Source: Beta vulgaris subsp. vulgaris
Lineage: Eukaryota; Streptophyta; Magnoliopsida; Caryophyllales; Amaranthaceae
DNA: 64,000 nucleotides
Reading direction: 5' to 3'
Assembly (NCBI RefSeq): GCF_026745355.1
Contig: NC_079209.1
Location: 4,448,507-4,512,506, forward strand
Shown: positions 46,501-59,200 of the stretch, piece after piece
How the letters are laid out: every line of letters starts with the position of its first letter
How positions within the stretch are numbered: position 1 is the stretch's first letter
Translations under genes and position numbers: made by a program
Notes under the pieces: generated by a model
What the model saw: the letters and a program-made list of their open reading frames with translations, nothing else
Databases searched by the model: none
Told to the model about the DNA's origin: nothing

Positions 46501-49500
46501 ATCTTACTTCATCTCCAATTTTCTTTTATTAAGGTGGTTTGACTTTTATTATCCTATTAATCCATTACCCCAAATCAAAGCATGCCATTAGAAAGAATAA
46601 AAATATGGAGGTAGTATTTAAAAATATGTAAAGGCAAAAAGAGTTATAGTATTCGTTAAGATTAATTTAGAAAATGATAACATTGTATAGCCAAATTAAA
46701 AATAAAGTACGTCCCTTCAAAAAAATAAAAATAAAAATAAAGTACGTAGTGCTTCTAAAGTATTATGTATGTGTATTTTAGAGATTATTTGTACAATCCA
46801 TATTTTATGGTTCTCTCTTATACAAAGATATATAAAGTTAAAACAGAAGTAAAATCCATATTTTGCAAATTCACTCTCTTTCTCTCTTTTCATCCAATAA
46901 AATAACAAGCTTCATTCTTTCAATTGATATCTTTATCCAAGAAACCAGAAAGTAGAGCAACAACTTAACTTACCGTTTATATATTGCGAGTAAAATCAAC
47001 AAGAATTTTTTTTTTTTTTGACAAGAGCTAAAACTACACTAGACAACATCAAGTAGAAAAATGAAAAACTCTAGCTAATTCATGAGCATATTTAATTTGG
47101 TCTCTATGGATCTTACAAACTAAGCATAAAGGAAGAGCGTCAGCCAAATTCATTATATGTTGGACCGTCCATCAAAGTGTCACATTAGTCGAACTTGTGT
47201 TTTGTAACAGTTGGATGCAACAAGTAGAATCTGTTAAGATCTTAACAGAGCCAACATCAACAATATTTACTACTTACAATTGTGAGTAAAATCAACAATA
47301 TTGAATACTTGCAAGTCCCTTTTTTGATATATAAAGGTTGTCAGTCAAATCTTTTCATTGACTCTCCTTTTTCATTTAGGGTCACTATAATCATTAGGTT
47401 TCTATCTTTTGACTCCAGCATATGTGAGTGAGACGTACGATTTACTATTTATAATTAGTAATTTGGCTTGGGATATCTAGGTTAGTTACTATTATCAAAT
47501 ATATTATTATTAATAAATTTCATAATTGATTTATTAATTTTTTGTAATTTTTTTCCTATTGCGAAATTGGATAATGGATATTATGTTATGATAAGTTGTT
47601 TTTAAAAAAATTAATTTTAAAGAATTAGGGATAAAAATAACAATTTCAATAGAATTTGGGTAAACAATTATTATCACCTTAATAAATGTGTTAGAGTTAA
47701 AAAAGAACTTGTCTATTTCGCTATAGTTGCAATTATAAGAATTTTATTATGTTCTAATTTGAAATATTAAACATTGAAATTATAGCGGATTGGAGGTTAA
47801 CCTCTCACATTTCATTTCAAAGGTAGGATCATAAACATGTGTATAATAAGCTTGATAAGAGTGACACGTGACACATAGTTGGAGAGTGTCATGTGGCACC
47901 ATTACTTTAATAGGAAACCCTTTTTAATATATCTGTATATATATTAATTATGTAGAATAATCTAAGATAAATAGTCAACTCTTTTGCAAAATAAATCAGT
48001 CATTATTTGATCATAATAATATCCGGTATATAAATTAAGAAATGAGGTTTCGAATAATAATTTAGGCCCATTGAATCTAAAAAATCGAGGTCGGTATAGT
48101 TGGTCAGAGATCTTCTTTAACAAGGGTTTAGTTTCTTGCCCCTTACAAAGTGGGATATAGATTTTTATATTGTGGTTTTTATCATGTTTTTTTCCGGATT
48201 TTTTTGTCAGATACTTGCATTCCGTCAGCAACAAAAAACCTGCTCCAATTTCAGCTCAATCTGATCAGATTGATTGAGCATATCGAGGTACCAGAGTTAT
48301 CCTACGACCATATGTTGATGATGTTTTCGGGTCTTCGGAAAAAAAACATCACAGAATTCCTCCAGTTACTTGGGCAGCAGGGCATAGTAGCGGAAGAGGA
48401 TTTTGATGATGAAATAGGGCCGATTGAGGTATTATTCTCATACCGAGGTCTTATTCTATTCAACTTAATCGTAGTTTCTACAAAAATTAATTAATAAGAA
48501 GTTTAAAAAAGTTTAGATAAGTTAACACAATTCTAATAACGTTTAATAACTTTAGATACGTTCCTGTACAAAAATAAGCTAAGGTTTGACATACTTAAAA
48601 AGTAAGATCTAATGAGTATTATCATGTTTAATTTGAAGGTCTTAAGGATCACTAATTAATATATAATACATTATCTAATCGTTCTAGCCAAGTGGCTTGA
48701 CATACAATTTTAGGAGAATGATAGGGTAGGAAAATTAACATATTATTTTACATAATTTTAACACTTTATAATGCAGTAGCTAGTATTTTTGCTCGGGTAA
48801 TGCTCTGAGTTAGTTATGATCATCAATATATTATTATTCATAAATTTCATAATGGGTTTTATTAGCTTTACGTAATTTTCTATCTAATGGAAAATGGACT
48901 TTATGTCATGATAAGTTGTATAAATTTTTTTTTTAAGGATTGGAATAAAAATAATAATTTTAATGGAATTGGTGGTAAGACAAGGTTATTAATTTAATAA
49001 AAGTGTTAGAGATCAAAAGACTTGTCTATGCCTTTATGATTACATATCATTATAAGGCTTTATTAAAATTGTAGTCGATTGGTGCTTAAACTCTCACAGT
49101 TCATTTCAAAAATCACATGTTCCTTTAATGCCATCTCCTTTTAATGCGGCCGTCAAATATTTTGAAGGCTCTGTACAAATTTTACAATTTGACCTGGGTG
49201 CTAATGGTTAATATATAAATAGAAAAACACTTTCCTAAAGAAAATATAAAGTTTAGAATTAACTTGTTCACCTAAAAAAATAAAAAATTATCATAATATA
49301 TCTTTTTTATGTCGTTTTTTGCATAATATTCATCTCAACTCTAACTAGTTATTAGATCAGGATGATACACCAGGTAAAAAAAATTCATTTATTAATAAAA
49401 TACTTTATGATAATAACACTAAATACAACTTAGTATAGTGATTAAAACTTAGTTAAATATAAATAGTCTGCGAGACACAACCTTAACTAAATTTAGGAAC

Positions 49501-50269
49501 CATAAACGTGAAGTAATTCAATAAACAATCACCAAGAATAGTAAGCATTCTCCAATCAAAAAAAAAAAAAAGAATAGTAAGCATTCTTTATTCTTCTTTA
49601 ATTCATATAACTAACTTTTCTCTTTTGTGCTTTTATTGTCTTAAAAGAAGCCTTAGTTAATGCTTGACGGTGTCCCAAGATTGTTGTAAATTCGCTTTAA
49701 TGCCTTACATTGTCATAAGAAATTTAAAAATATTGATTCTTGCACAATATGATATTTCCTCCCATTCCTTTTGTTGATGTTTTGGAAGTTGGGTGCTTTT
49801 TATTTTATTTTATTTAAATTTCATTATATGCTTTTTTAAATAGGGCGCGTTGCGTTATTATGTCGACTGGAGTTATGCTTTCAGTTGCGATGAGCCCGAT
49901 CATCGAGATTGGGATGAGCTGATCTGGTCGATCAAGTATTCAGTGGTTCGGTATGGAGGAGTGTTGTGTGAGTTTTACATGACCGACCAGTATGTACCAT
50001 CTGGGAAGATAGTGTTTACTGGTGGAGGAGAGCGGGAGATGGTAGGTGGGCTGCTTGAGTTGGACGAGCAGGGCGTCACACGTGTGGTTGGTGGGACTCC
50101 GCTAGCACACGCAGTGGCGATGTTGGGTTGGGAGGGTAATGATTTGAGTTATTTGGATTCCAGGGGTGGTTCATATGGTAGATCTTTTGGAGGCCGAAGA
50201 GGGTTTGCTTCACTCCATGTTCAGGCCATTCATCACATTTATGTTCCGCAGATTAGGCGATGGTTTTGA
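43509..50269 (+). CDS. uncharacterised plant protein, three coding exons, 286 aa
   Basis: Coding exons 43509-43725, 48211-48428 and 49844-50269 join in frame with GT/AG introns; the stop is TGA. The ATG at 43509 starts MAINQPDSIVLLQ. Exon 1 has a conserved-looking WFHWARAASLPPDYG; exon 2 is mostly helical, with FLQLLGQQG and an acidic end (EEDFDDEIGPIE). Exon 3 has WDELIWSIKYSVVRYGGVLC, a Gly/Glu-rich turn, and an end GFASLHVQAIHHIYVPQIRRWF. I see no signal peptide, membrane segment or known motif and do not recognise the family. The balanced composition and clean splicing suggest a real gene. The 17 bp before the ATG belong to the KDEL-receptor exon start left by the array (VLWAF), so the native 5' end may have been replaced. 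Intron 1 (4.5 kb) holds several MITEs and a LINE fragment; intron 2 is 1.4 kb. Confidence 0.7.
43939..44298. mobile_element. MITE with tandem CAATAAGTTC/CAATCAGGT words, in intron 1
   Basis: The ends TTAGGGTGCGTTCTCTT and, reversed, TTAGGGGTGCATTTTTTT are inverted. Inside are more than ten degenerate copies of a 10-12 bp word (TCCAATAAGT, TCCAATCAGG). Probably hAT-like; the 8-bp flanks agree only weakly. Confidence 0.6.
44725..45080 (+). repeat. two direct repeats with 203-bp period in intron 1
   Basis: CACTGAGTGCAAGAAGCTCA at 44725 recurs with one change at 44928. The following 145 bp are similar, ending in CTATTCTACAAGGAGGTGAC in both. Confidence 0.85.
45081..46217. other. intron 1 sequence, nothing recognised
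   Basis: AT-rich intron DNA. A 75-codon minus-strand ORF at 45135-45362 is not recognised and has no supporting exon. Confidence 0.4.
46221..46587. mobile_element. Tourist-like (PIF/Harbinger) MITE in intron 1
   Basis: The left end GGGTTGCTTGGATTGAGTGT and the right end (reversed, TGGCATGCTTTGATTTGGGG) are inverted, and both are followed by AAAGTCAAAC about 45 bp in. The target TTA is duplicated at 46218-46220 and 46588-46590. Confidence 0.75.
47003..47280 (-). mobile_element. 5'-truncated LINE fragment with poly-A tail
   Basis: On the minus strand the piece encodes the end of a LINE RNase H-like domain (KILTDSTCCIQLLQ, then KIHRDQIKYAHELARVF), with one internal TGA, and ends in a poly-A tract (T run at 47006-47021). 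An 18-bp target duplication with one mismatch, TGYGAGTAAAATCAACAA, is at 46985-47002 and 47281-47298. This is the mark of target-primed reverse transcription. Confidence 0.85.
47299..48210. other. end of intron 1, nothing recognised
   Basis: AT-rich. Part of it (47690-47940) belongs to a dispersed repeat also seen near 19890 and 49000. Confidence 0.4.
48429..49843. other. intron 2 of the uncharacterised gene
   Basis: AT-rich intron with GT at 48429 and AG at 49842-49843. No element with clear ends. Confidence 0.6.
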
Positions 50270-50720
50270 TATATGTACATAGTTGTTATGTTAGAATTTG
50301 ATCAATATAGAAAATTGTTTATATATGAACTATTAATCGAGTAAAAAAGTCAAGTTCGTTTATTTTCTGTCTCGTTTTGTTTACCGTAGTATGCAAAATC
50401 TTCCTCTACCTTCTTCTCTTCTCTGAAAAGTACCTATCTTTCGCCCAGTCACAAACACTCCTTGTCTAAGGAAAGAAGTCCAGAGACAAAATATCTCTTC
50501 TACGCAAGAATTAACCTATGAATTAGGGGTTTTCATATCCGGGCACCGGAAAATGCTGGTACTAGCTTCTTTAGGCACTTGAAAGTTGGCCCATAACCCG
50601 ACTAAGGATAACCGGGTACCTAATTTTTTTCCGGTCGTATCATAGGGTCCCCGGCTCTTTTTTTTTTATAAGAAAAATAAAGTTCAACTTTGTGACTTAG
50701 TGATACATTCACCTTGCAAC
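50270..50720. other. 3' flank of the uncharacterised gene
   Basis: Probable 3' untranslated region, then spacer. No clear poly-A signal stands out and nothing else is recognised. Confidence 0.4.
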
Positions 50721-50723
50721 TTA

Positions 50724-51087
50724 GGCTCCATTTGGTTGGATGTAAAACATTTTCTATGTAAAATGATTTTTCATGTAAAACATTTTACAATGGAAAATTC
50801 AAATGCAAAGCTAATTTTCCTTTGTTTGATTCAATGTAAAAAAAGTTATGGAAAAGAGAAAAATGGAAGGGGAAGGGAGAGGATGGATAAGAGGATAGTA
50901 AAAGGTTGTTAAGGAAGAGGGAGTAAAATGTGTTTTCCCTTCTTTTTGAAAGGAAAATGATTTTCACCTAAATCTCCCTTGATAGAAACCTTGTTTTACA
51001 CCCCTTATCAAACCAAACAACGGAAAATGAAAGGAAAAGGAAAACTCATTTTCATAGAAAATATTTTACACCCTATGAAACGGAGTC
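50724..51087. mobile_element. Tourist-like (PIF/Harbinger) MITE, 364 bp
   Basis: The left end GGCTCCATTTGGTTGGATGT and reversed right end GACTCCGTTTCATAGGGTGT are inverted, and both continue with AAAA(C/T)ATTTTCTATG. The target TTA is duplicated at 50721-50723 and 51088-51090. Confidence 0.85.
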
Positions 51088-51090
51088 TTA

Positions 51091-51835
51091 ATAACTCATT
51101 CAAGTTGAGAGTATTGGCGTTTCATGCGAAGTTTCAAAGTATGCAAACTCACTGCCACCATTCCAATCCAATATCTTATCCATAGTTGATAAGTGTCATT
51201 TTCTTCATTTACCTAGTTTGCAAAATAAAAATAAAAGGGAGGGGAGAATTAATCAATGTGCTTAGTGCTCACAAATTTCACATTTCACAACCCACAAAAT
51301 AACAATAAAAGGGAGGGGGATTAAAAAGTTTGAAAATACAAACTGCTTTATGTTTCTCAAAGTTTTTACAAACCAAAAGAGGAGAACACTACTTTTGTAA
51401 CACACCTACCAACTCGAATCCTTTTTCATTTAATAAATTAAAGCTCGAGATGGGAAAAATCCATGAGGGTTAGACTCGAAGAGATTGCTACCGTTGCACT
51501 TATCTCCTTGGAAACAAATGCAAGGCTAGTGAAAGCATACTAAATTCAAATCAATTAATCTTTACAACCAAGTAAATTGTTCATAAATATTACTAATTAC
51601 TTAAGTGTTTCAGAGTTCCAATGGAAGCTAAATCATAAGTTAAGTGGATGACAACTCTAAGTGATCTCCCTTTGATTCCGCGTCGATCCCCCACCTGCAC
51701 AAATACATTGAAATGAAACAAGAGAGACAAACTCCAAAAAATCAGAAAAAACTGAGTAATTCCAACTCCATCCCGTAAAATATTTAAGTTAAAAATACTT
51801 TGTAAAACTAGTACGTTAATAGGAATAAGCATAGC
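51091..51835. other. intergenic, nothing recognised
   Basis: Spacer with no gene. AATAAAAGGGAGGGGG-like words occur twice near 51227 and 51304. Confidence 0.4.
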
Positions 51836-51844
51836 ACACACACA

Positions 51845-51927
<83 letters not shown>

Positions 51928-51928
51928 C

Positions 51929-51959
<31 letters not shown>

Positions 51960-51967
51960 CATATATA

Positions 51968-52012
<45 letters not shown>
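51836..52012. repeat. AT dinucleotide microsatellite
   Basis: About 175 bp of TA repeat broken at intervals by CA (ATATAC words), starting with a short ACACAC run. The 143-codon minus-strand ORF across it is an artefact of this repeat. Confidence 0.97.
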
Positions 52013-52015
<3 letters not shown>

Positions 52016-53241
52016 AATAATCACATAATTAATTCAATTAATTGAATTATTTAAGGAGAGGAAAGAGAACACCAGTAAGCCGTGGTCAATCCCCAGTAAC
52101 TACTTACTTCAACAATGTAGGTCGGGGTCTATCCCCAATAACTACCTATGAATATCATAATAGCCATAAATAGAGTAGTCCTAGTGTGCACACTCGTTCT
52201 ACTTGGATCAGATCAAGATAGAAGGAAGACAAGTAACAAACAATCAGTATAGTAACCAGAAAACATGTAGTTGTTCATCATTTTCCTCCAATATTTCACT
52301 CTAAGTGATCAATAGTTTTTAATTCAAGTCATCACATAACACATGTACACATATGCGTCAATTCATTTAATCAAGAGTGAATACTTTTATTCCAAATCCA
52401 GAATTCAATTCATACATAGCTTAATCCGAGATTCCATTTGTATTCCTTATCATAACTGCCACTTGGTTACATTGATTAACTCATACATCCAATTATCATA
52501 TGTTATTGATAATTTCCAACTTTCACTCATAACTTCAATATTAATAATATATAAATGGTCAAAATAACCATAATAATAATATAATAGTAATGATACTAAT
52601 GATAATAATAATAACAATAATTATTAAGGAGACATATTATTTACATGCAATTATCTCAAAAGTTATGACCCACATAATTGGTAGCTCCTGTGGCTCGCCA
52701 ACATAGCCCAAGCAAAAGTGCATTGCTAATAGTACCTCGCTCCTTCATTTGCTTGCTCCATACCCATCAAAGATCCAGATCAACCATCTAATACACACTC
52801 GAGAGACTCATAAAACTTAACATTCTCGTAGAAGTAAAAAGTACAACTGCTACTCTTCCCTTCATAGAGGGCAAGTTCATATTATTTCAGTCATTTTTTC
52901 TTTCTTAAACTCACCTATATGAGCAACTTAAATTTCTTTTGAACTAGCCGTCTACACGGACTTTGTAGGAAACAAAATTATTTAAAGACAACATAATATT
53001 TCTCTTTTTAAAAACATATATATATATATATTATTACTTATTAATCTAATGGTAAGAATAATCTGTTCTACTTTTTAGTATTATTATATTATCAAAAAAT
53101 TCTTAAAATTTTCATAACCTCCCTAATTATTGCATCCAGTTATGTTCTTACATATTAACCTAAATTTCAAAAATAAGGTTGTGTTATAGTCTTTGTAATT
53201 AATTTTATATATATACATGTACATGTATACATGTATATATA
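52013..53241. other. intergenic, no gene recognised
   Basis: AT-rich spacer. The segment 52070-52170 contains two similar words (CAATCCCCAGTAACTACTTA and CTATCCCCAATAACTACCTA) about 60 bp apart. No element ends could be fixed. Confidence 0.4.
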
Positions 53242-54612
53242 TGTTATTTCCCTAGGAACACTACAAGAGGGGGGGTGACTTGTATGTGTAGAAATAAACG
53301 TAACTTTTTGCGGAAATTTAAACTTAAACAATAAACAAGCTAGAGGAACACAATGGATTTTTACGAGGAAAAAACTTCTTGGGCCCAACAAGAAGAAACA
53401 ACCTCGACCTAGGGATTTTAAACTCAACTCTTTCACTAATTAGGCCAAACAACTTTGTTACAACCTAATTCTATTCTCGAGCCACACCTTGAGTTCCTAA
53501 ACTCAAGTTCCTGAGCCACTGTTCCCTTAACAACAGTTCCTCTCAACTTCACTCGAAGTTTTCTCACTCTTACTAGCTAGCTTTACTCAAAGCTTCTCTC
53601 TTACAGAACTTCACTCAAAGTCCCCTTACCCCAAAAACCAAAATACAATTGATCAAAATAAGCTTAGTGGAATTAGAGTAAGTAAGCAAAGAACAAATGG
53701 CTATTATGAGAGAATGAAGGCACTGTACATTAATTAGTTAAACTCACTTAATTACTTAGTCAGACACAATTTGGAACTTATTTAGACTTCAATATTTATA
53801 GTGACAATCATGTAGAACGTGGGAATTAAAATCGTGTTCATGTCAAAAACCATTATCCCATGATGTTCCTTCCCTTAAGGAACACGTTCCTTAACATATC
53901 CCATGATCCCATGATCTCTACTTGGACGTGAACATGTTTTAGTCACTGCTCCTAGATTATAGGAATTACTTGAGCATTATCCGAAAATCAATTTTAAATT
54001 AAAACAGATTTAATATTAAAACTGAAATTAAATCTTTAAGAAAATATTATCTTTTAAATAAACTTCTTTAAAAAATCGGATAATATTTTTCTTGTTTTTT
54101 TTCGAAAAACAAAATCTTTTCCTTAAACCGATTTTCCATAAAAACAGATTTTCTCTTAGATTGAAAAATGGTTACCTATTATATAGGCATGACTTATTCA
54201 ACTTCCATGAGTGAACCGTTATACTGCTTCAAGCCTAAGTCTAGTTCCTTTTACTTGTTAAGTTCCTTTAACAGATTTGATTAGTGCCAATTAGTTTGTT
54301 CCTTAGAAAGGAACAAACTCTCATTCAAATAAGACTGTCAATGTTCCTTACCGACATTATTTGTTCCTTTACAATGGAACTTGAAAATAAAAACGTCTTG
54401 CTTTATTCTTCTTGTTCCAATGCTGCTCCAGTATCAATTAGGGTAACATCTTCATTTAGTCTTCGAAATCCTCTCTTGACTTCTTCCTTGACTTAGTATT
54501 CTCTTTGTTCCTTTCACTGATACCTTAAAAATCATACACTTAAATAATTCATTAGTTCACTACTTAGTTTGTATCTTTGTTCCTTTGTCATCATCAAAAC
54601 TAGGGTTCAACA
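53242..54612. mobile_element. probable solo LTR of a SIRE-type copia element
   Basis: 1371 bp from TGTTATTTCC to GGGTTCAACA, with ATATA on each side as a possible 5-bp duplication (weak evidence in such AT-rich flanks). Near the start is CTACAAGAGGGGGGGTGACT, a word I associate with SIRE/Maximus-type LTRs; the end ATCATCAAAACTAGGGTTC also fits that group. No internal region or second LTR is present. Confidence 0.55.
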
Positions 54613-55029
54613 ATATATGTACTCTCTTCAAGTCTATGGTTATGCAGATCAATAGTTCATATTATAATTTACTATGTAGAAATTTAAAAGAAGGAAGATT
54701 ATTTCACGAGCACAATCCAATGTCTACAACTTTTTTTGCCACTTCTCTCAAGTGTTTGTTCAATCCTTCAAATTCACATTGGTAAATGACCTGGGGCATC
54801 GCCCGAGTCAACAAATAAGTTCAATTCTAGTAAGTACATCAAAAGTTATGATAAGAAGAGTAGACGTGACTCATTTTTCACATTTCTTCTGATGATTTTC
54901 CACTTTGTTTTCGCTCAAACTCGTACTATAAAATATCTAAACAATCCATATGCAATGTGTCTTTCTTCCAAATGCTCCTAATCATCCAGTTTCGCTAATT
55001 ATACTCCAAATACGTTCTCAAAAGGTATT

Positions 55030-56279
55030 TGTCAAATCTAAAATCCAAATTTTGTTCGGATCGGATTTGGAGTAAGCATAAATCTAAATCGTACACCAAA
55101 TGAGGAAGTTGATTTTGATGAAACATAATATGATTATGTTATTTGACTACTCCTCCTTGAAGAAGTAGACTTCGTAATTAGACGCTTGACTCCGGTTGCA
55201 CCTAATACCATGTTTATTCTCAAAAGGATCGATTTGTAAATCGCTGAAGAATAAACTCGCCTCTATGGGCAACGGTTCCTGTTGCATTGTTCGTGATGTT
55301 CACTCCGTTTGGATCAAGAAACATGATCATAAGGTCAGGATTTTGTTCAATGTCCAATATGTTTTTGATTTAAAGGAGAACATATCATCACTTTGAGCAC
55401 TCATGATGCTAAAGGGTCCAAGATTTTGACCAAGGTAGAATACCTAAAGTCTCCAAAAATGCTCATGAACTTATGATGGCTATTAGAGATAAAAGTCTCT
55501 ATATGTTACAAGGGCCTTCAATTATGATTTTTCATACACAATCCTGGTTTGGCATCAACACATCTCAAACGTCAAATATTTGATATTTCTACGCACAATC
55601 TCCAATCGGGTTCAACTAGTGACTTGTATGCATAATACTCTTTCAAGTTCATACGACAAGTACATGTATATAATTTGGTCCAAGGTGGAAATTGTTGAGT
55701 TGCGGCCCAAATTTTCTTTATGATACTTCTTGCCTACAAATTGTATGTCGATTTATATATGCTTTGCACCTTTGCCGCCTAACTTCACCTTTTAAATTGA
55801 CAATAATCAGATAATTCTAGAACCTCCAGTTAGCCATTGTGTGTCTATTCACATTACTTCTATTGCCAAATTTTCATGTCTATTATTTTCTCAATTTCTG
55901 CATCTTTGCTTTCGCTCGACCACTAAGATAGCTGAAATTGACAGCATAATCTATAACAAATTTATGAAGTACTACCCGCATTCGTATTTTTTTTCTTTAA
56001 TCCACATTTGACAAACGACACTACAAAGCAAGATGAAAAATAGAACACAATCAAAAGAGCATATAATATATTAACATTACTCTTTTTACCTTGACAGACG
56101 GAGAAACATTTATTACTCAAGCCTAAGCCCCATATGGAGAAGCAAAAAGGGCATATAGAAACCTAAAATTTTAGAGTTAAAATGACCTAAAACAGAATTT
56201 AAGCATGAAACTAAAAAGGCTAACTCTTGTCTCAACCGCTCAGCATATACACACATACAACTTAAGCTTTATCGTAGCA
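55030..56279 (+). repeat. repeated 3'-flank family, copy C (downstream of DUF3615-like gene 2)
   Basis: Counterpart of 8205-9753 and 22185-23875, running up to the stop of gene 2. It keeps both the GTACACCAAATGAGGAAGTT start seen in copy B and the AGCATATACACACATACAAC end seen in copy A, so it is the most complete copy. Confidence 0.78.
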
Positions 56280-59200
56280 TCAATCATAATAATCCAAATA
56301 TTCCCGTCCATTCATGTACCCTGGACCTAGAGGATGACGAACACAGCAAGAACCACAAATAGTGCAACCTTGTTTAGCTTCCTCTGTAAGTTGGTGACAT
56401 CAAAATTGTCAAAAGGATTGTCATTGTATCCTACTAATTATAACAACAAATTGATGTACAAGAGACAAAGTTAATTATTAAGTACAAACTTATACCTGGA
56501 AAAGGGGAATCGGATGGACCTAAGCGTTCACAAAAGACAGCAAAGACAAAATCGAAACCACACATATATTCAGCAAAGAAAATCTGAACTGGAGCATCAG
56601 GATCATCCTTGTTCTTAGCCTCAAAGTTCATATGAATAAGCCAACCCAGCGATGTATATGATCTTCCAGAGAAGCCAGGCTTCACAAACTCAAAGTATGT
56701 GTCCTGTAATTCAGCAATCATGGAAACATAAGGATATACAGTTGGGAATGGTTGGAAAGAAAATAATACAGCAGAAGGTATTTATTGTTGCCTTGTTGGT
56801 CAGAAAAAGAGAGACTAATTAAAAGAACACACACCTTTTTCTCGCTATTAAACAGGCTTAAGGCAGCAGTTGGAAGTAGAGATGCTGTCTCTTGATAGTG
56901 CTTGCCAAAGTACTTGAGTCCAGGATGCGAGAACCTAGGAATGAAGTCTTCCTCTTCACTATATTCATTTATATTTTTTGATGGGGGAGGAAAATAGAAG
57001 TAAATCAGAATTATGCTAACACTTTGTTATACTAATTTTCTAAGGATGAAAAATGTAATCAATTTTAGCAAGAACTATATTAAAGATCATTGCGAGAATT
57101 TTCAAACCAATCCTGACAAATTGCTGACTACAAAGACATACTATGGAACAATTCAACTTAAAAAAAGGCACCAGAATATATAAGCAATAAAGAGAATCCC
57201 TCAATATACCTCTTCCATACGAAATCGTATAGCTTATTGATTTGGTACTCCAAAGTCGTCCAATAATATTCCCTACCATTATGATAAACATTCAACAAGC
57301 TCTCACCAGGATGATGAATATTGTGAGAAGAACAATATAAGCAGCCAACAATCTTGGCTTTCTCTGCAAGAAGGTGGAAAAAGTTTTCTCATAATGATAA
57401 TCACGAGTGGAAAGAGTACGAAAAAAAGACAGTACAAAAATTCTGACGTCAAATCATCCATGGTTCACAGTACGTAACCTGGTAATGAGCTGCTTGGCCC
57501 CAAGCAGCGGACACACGTAAGACTGACGACATTCCTGTTAGTTTTGATCATTTCAGTGAAAAAGGTCTGCACCGAAGCACCAGGTTCATCATTGTTTCTA
57601 GCCTTGAAGTTTAAATGCAAAATACGCCGCTGAACTGTAACCTGAAGCTAGGGGCCCAATTTCCACGAGCTCAAAAGATACTTTGTGAAATGCATTCCGT
57701 TTTTGTAAAGCAATAGTTGCATATTCTTTTCTACTAGCTTCAGATTCCTCATCAAAATCATCATCTCCCACACTTGACAATAAGTAGCTGCCCCAAGTTA
57801 TCATAACAGACATCAGAATATATATGGGTACGAGAAACAGTCGAGAGCTGGTAACCTAGAGCAATATAAAAATCCAAGCTAACACGACTGATACTCATGA
57901 GTTTAGCCGTCTATTATGCAGACAGGTCACAGGTTTCCTGTCTACTGATCATGAACAACCTTGCCTTATTTCAGTACTGAGGGTGCAGAAAATTTGTTTT
58001 CGGTATGTTCACGGACAAGTGATTCTTAACACTGTCATTAGTCCATATACACAGACAAGAGGCCAAGAAAAGAAAAAAGAGGATCAGACGGGTATCTACT
58101 ATGCATGACAAGCGAAATCTTATTTTGATGTGTCATTCTTATATTTTCAAGAACATCTGGAATCGGGTTCCCAATTACCTAGCTCGTAACAAAAGACTTC
58201 CTTATATAATCCCTCATTGTTTTCCTTAATTACTACTTGTAGGATACTAAAAGTCAGAATTTGGGAGGCTAAAATCCACTTAAAGCTGACCCTTGTTCTG
58301 TTTTCAACCCTCTACTAATGAGACCTTCATATTTCAGAAAGAATACGATCATTTACATACATGAAACCACAATTTTGATTACCAAACATGAACAAGAAGG
58401 GAGAAACGCAAAGAAACTATGGATAGAATGCAGAATATTGCTACTAGCCCAAAGCTCCCCTTTTGACGTTGAACAATTAATTCTTCCCTCGAGAAAATGG
58501 AAAAAATAGCAAAGTCCACAAATTTCAAAGTGAAAAAAATCTTCTTTATGGTTTTGATATTTGTATGTAGAGCAATAAAATCAATTCTCGAATTGACAAA
58601 ATCGAAGCAAATTCCATTTCAAGCATCTCCTTAAGTGAGCAGCTAGATTTCAACTTCAAGCAATACTGTTGAACGCACTAATCAATAAAGCCTTACAAAA
58701 AAGAAGGTAACCTGGATACTCTCGGGTTGTGCGGCTGTTTGGATTGAAAAGATGAAAAACCAGGCACAGACAATGGTCGCAACTTGTAAGGGGAGTCACA
58801 TTTGGCTGATGGAACCTTCATTCTTTTGCGGAAATGCAGTGTACGAGAGTCTCGTTGTCTAACCAAAACCAACAAAAACAAGCATGAAACAGAATCGGGC
58901 TTTAAGAAGATCAAATACCACAAATAGAGTATGTAGATAATAAAGGCCTTGAAAGAAAAGAGTACCTGAATTCATCACGTTTGGACCAATTTAGTGGTTT
59001 CAACTCGTAAGTGCAGCCAACTTTAACAAACCGAGCAGGCTTTCCTCTAAAATTATGTATTCGTCTGAACAAAGGTATGACCAAATTAGAGTATATTAAC
59101 AAAAAAATCATTGGCTTATCAAATTCTCTATCTGAGCCGTGAAAAAAATTCAACAGAAGACAGAAACAAATCCACTCAGTTTTACGTCAAGCAATACTTG

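Noticed and set aside
51593..52024. 143-codon minus-strand ORF rich in Ile and Tyr
   Set aside because: It is the AT microsatellite read as protein.
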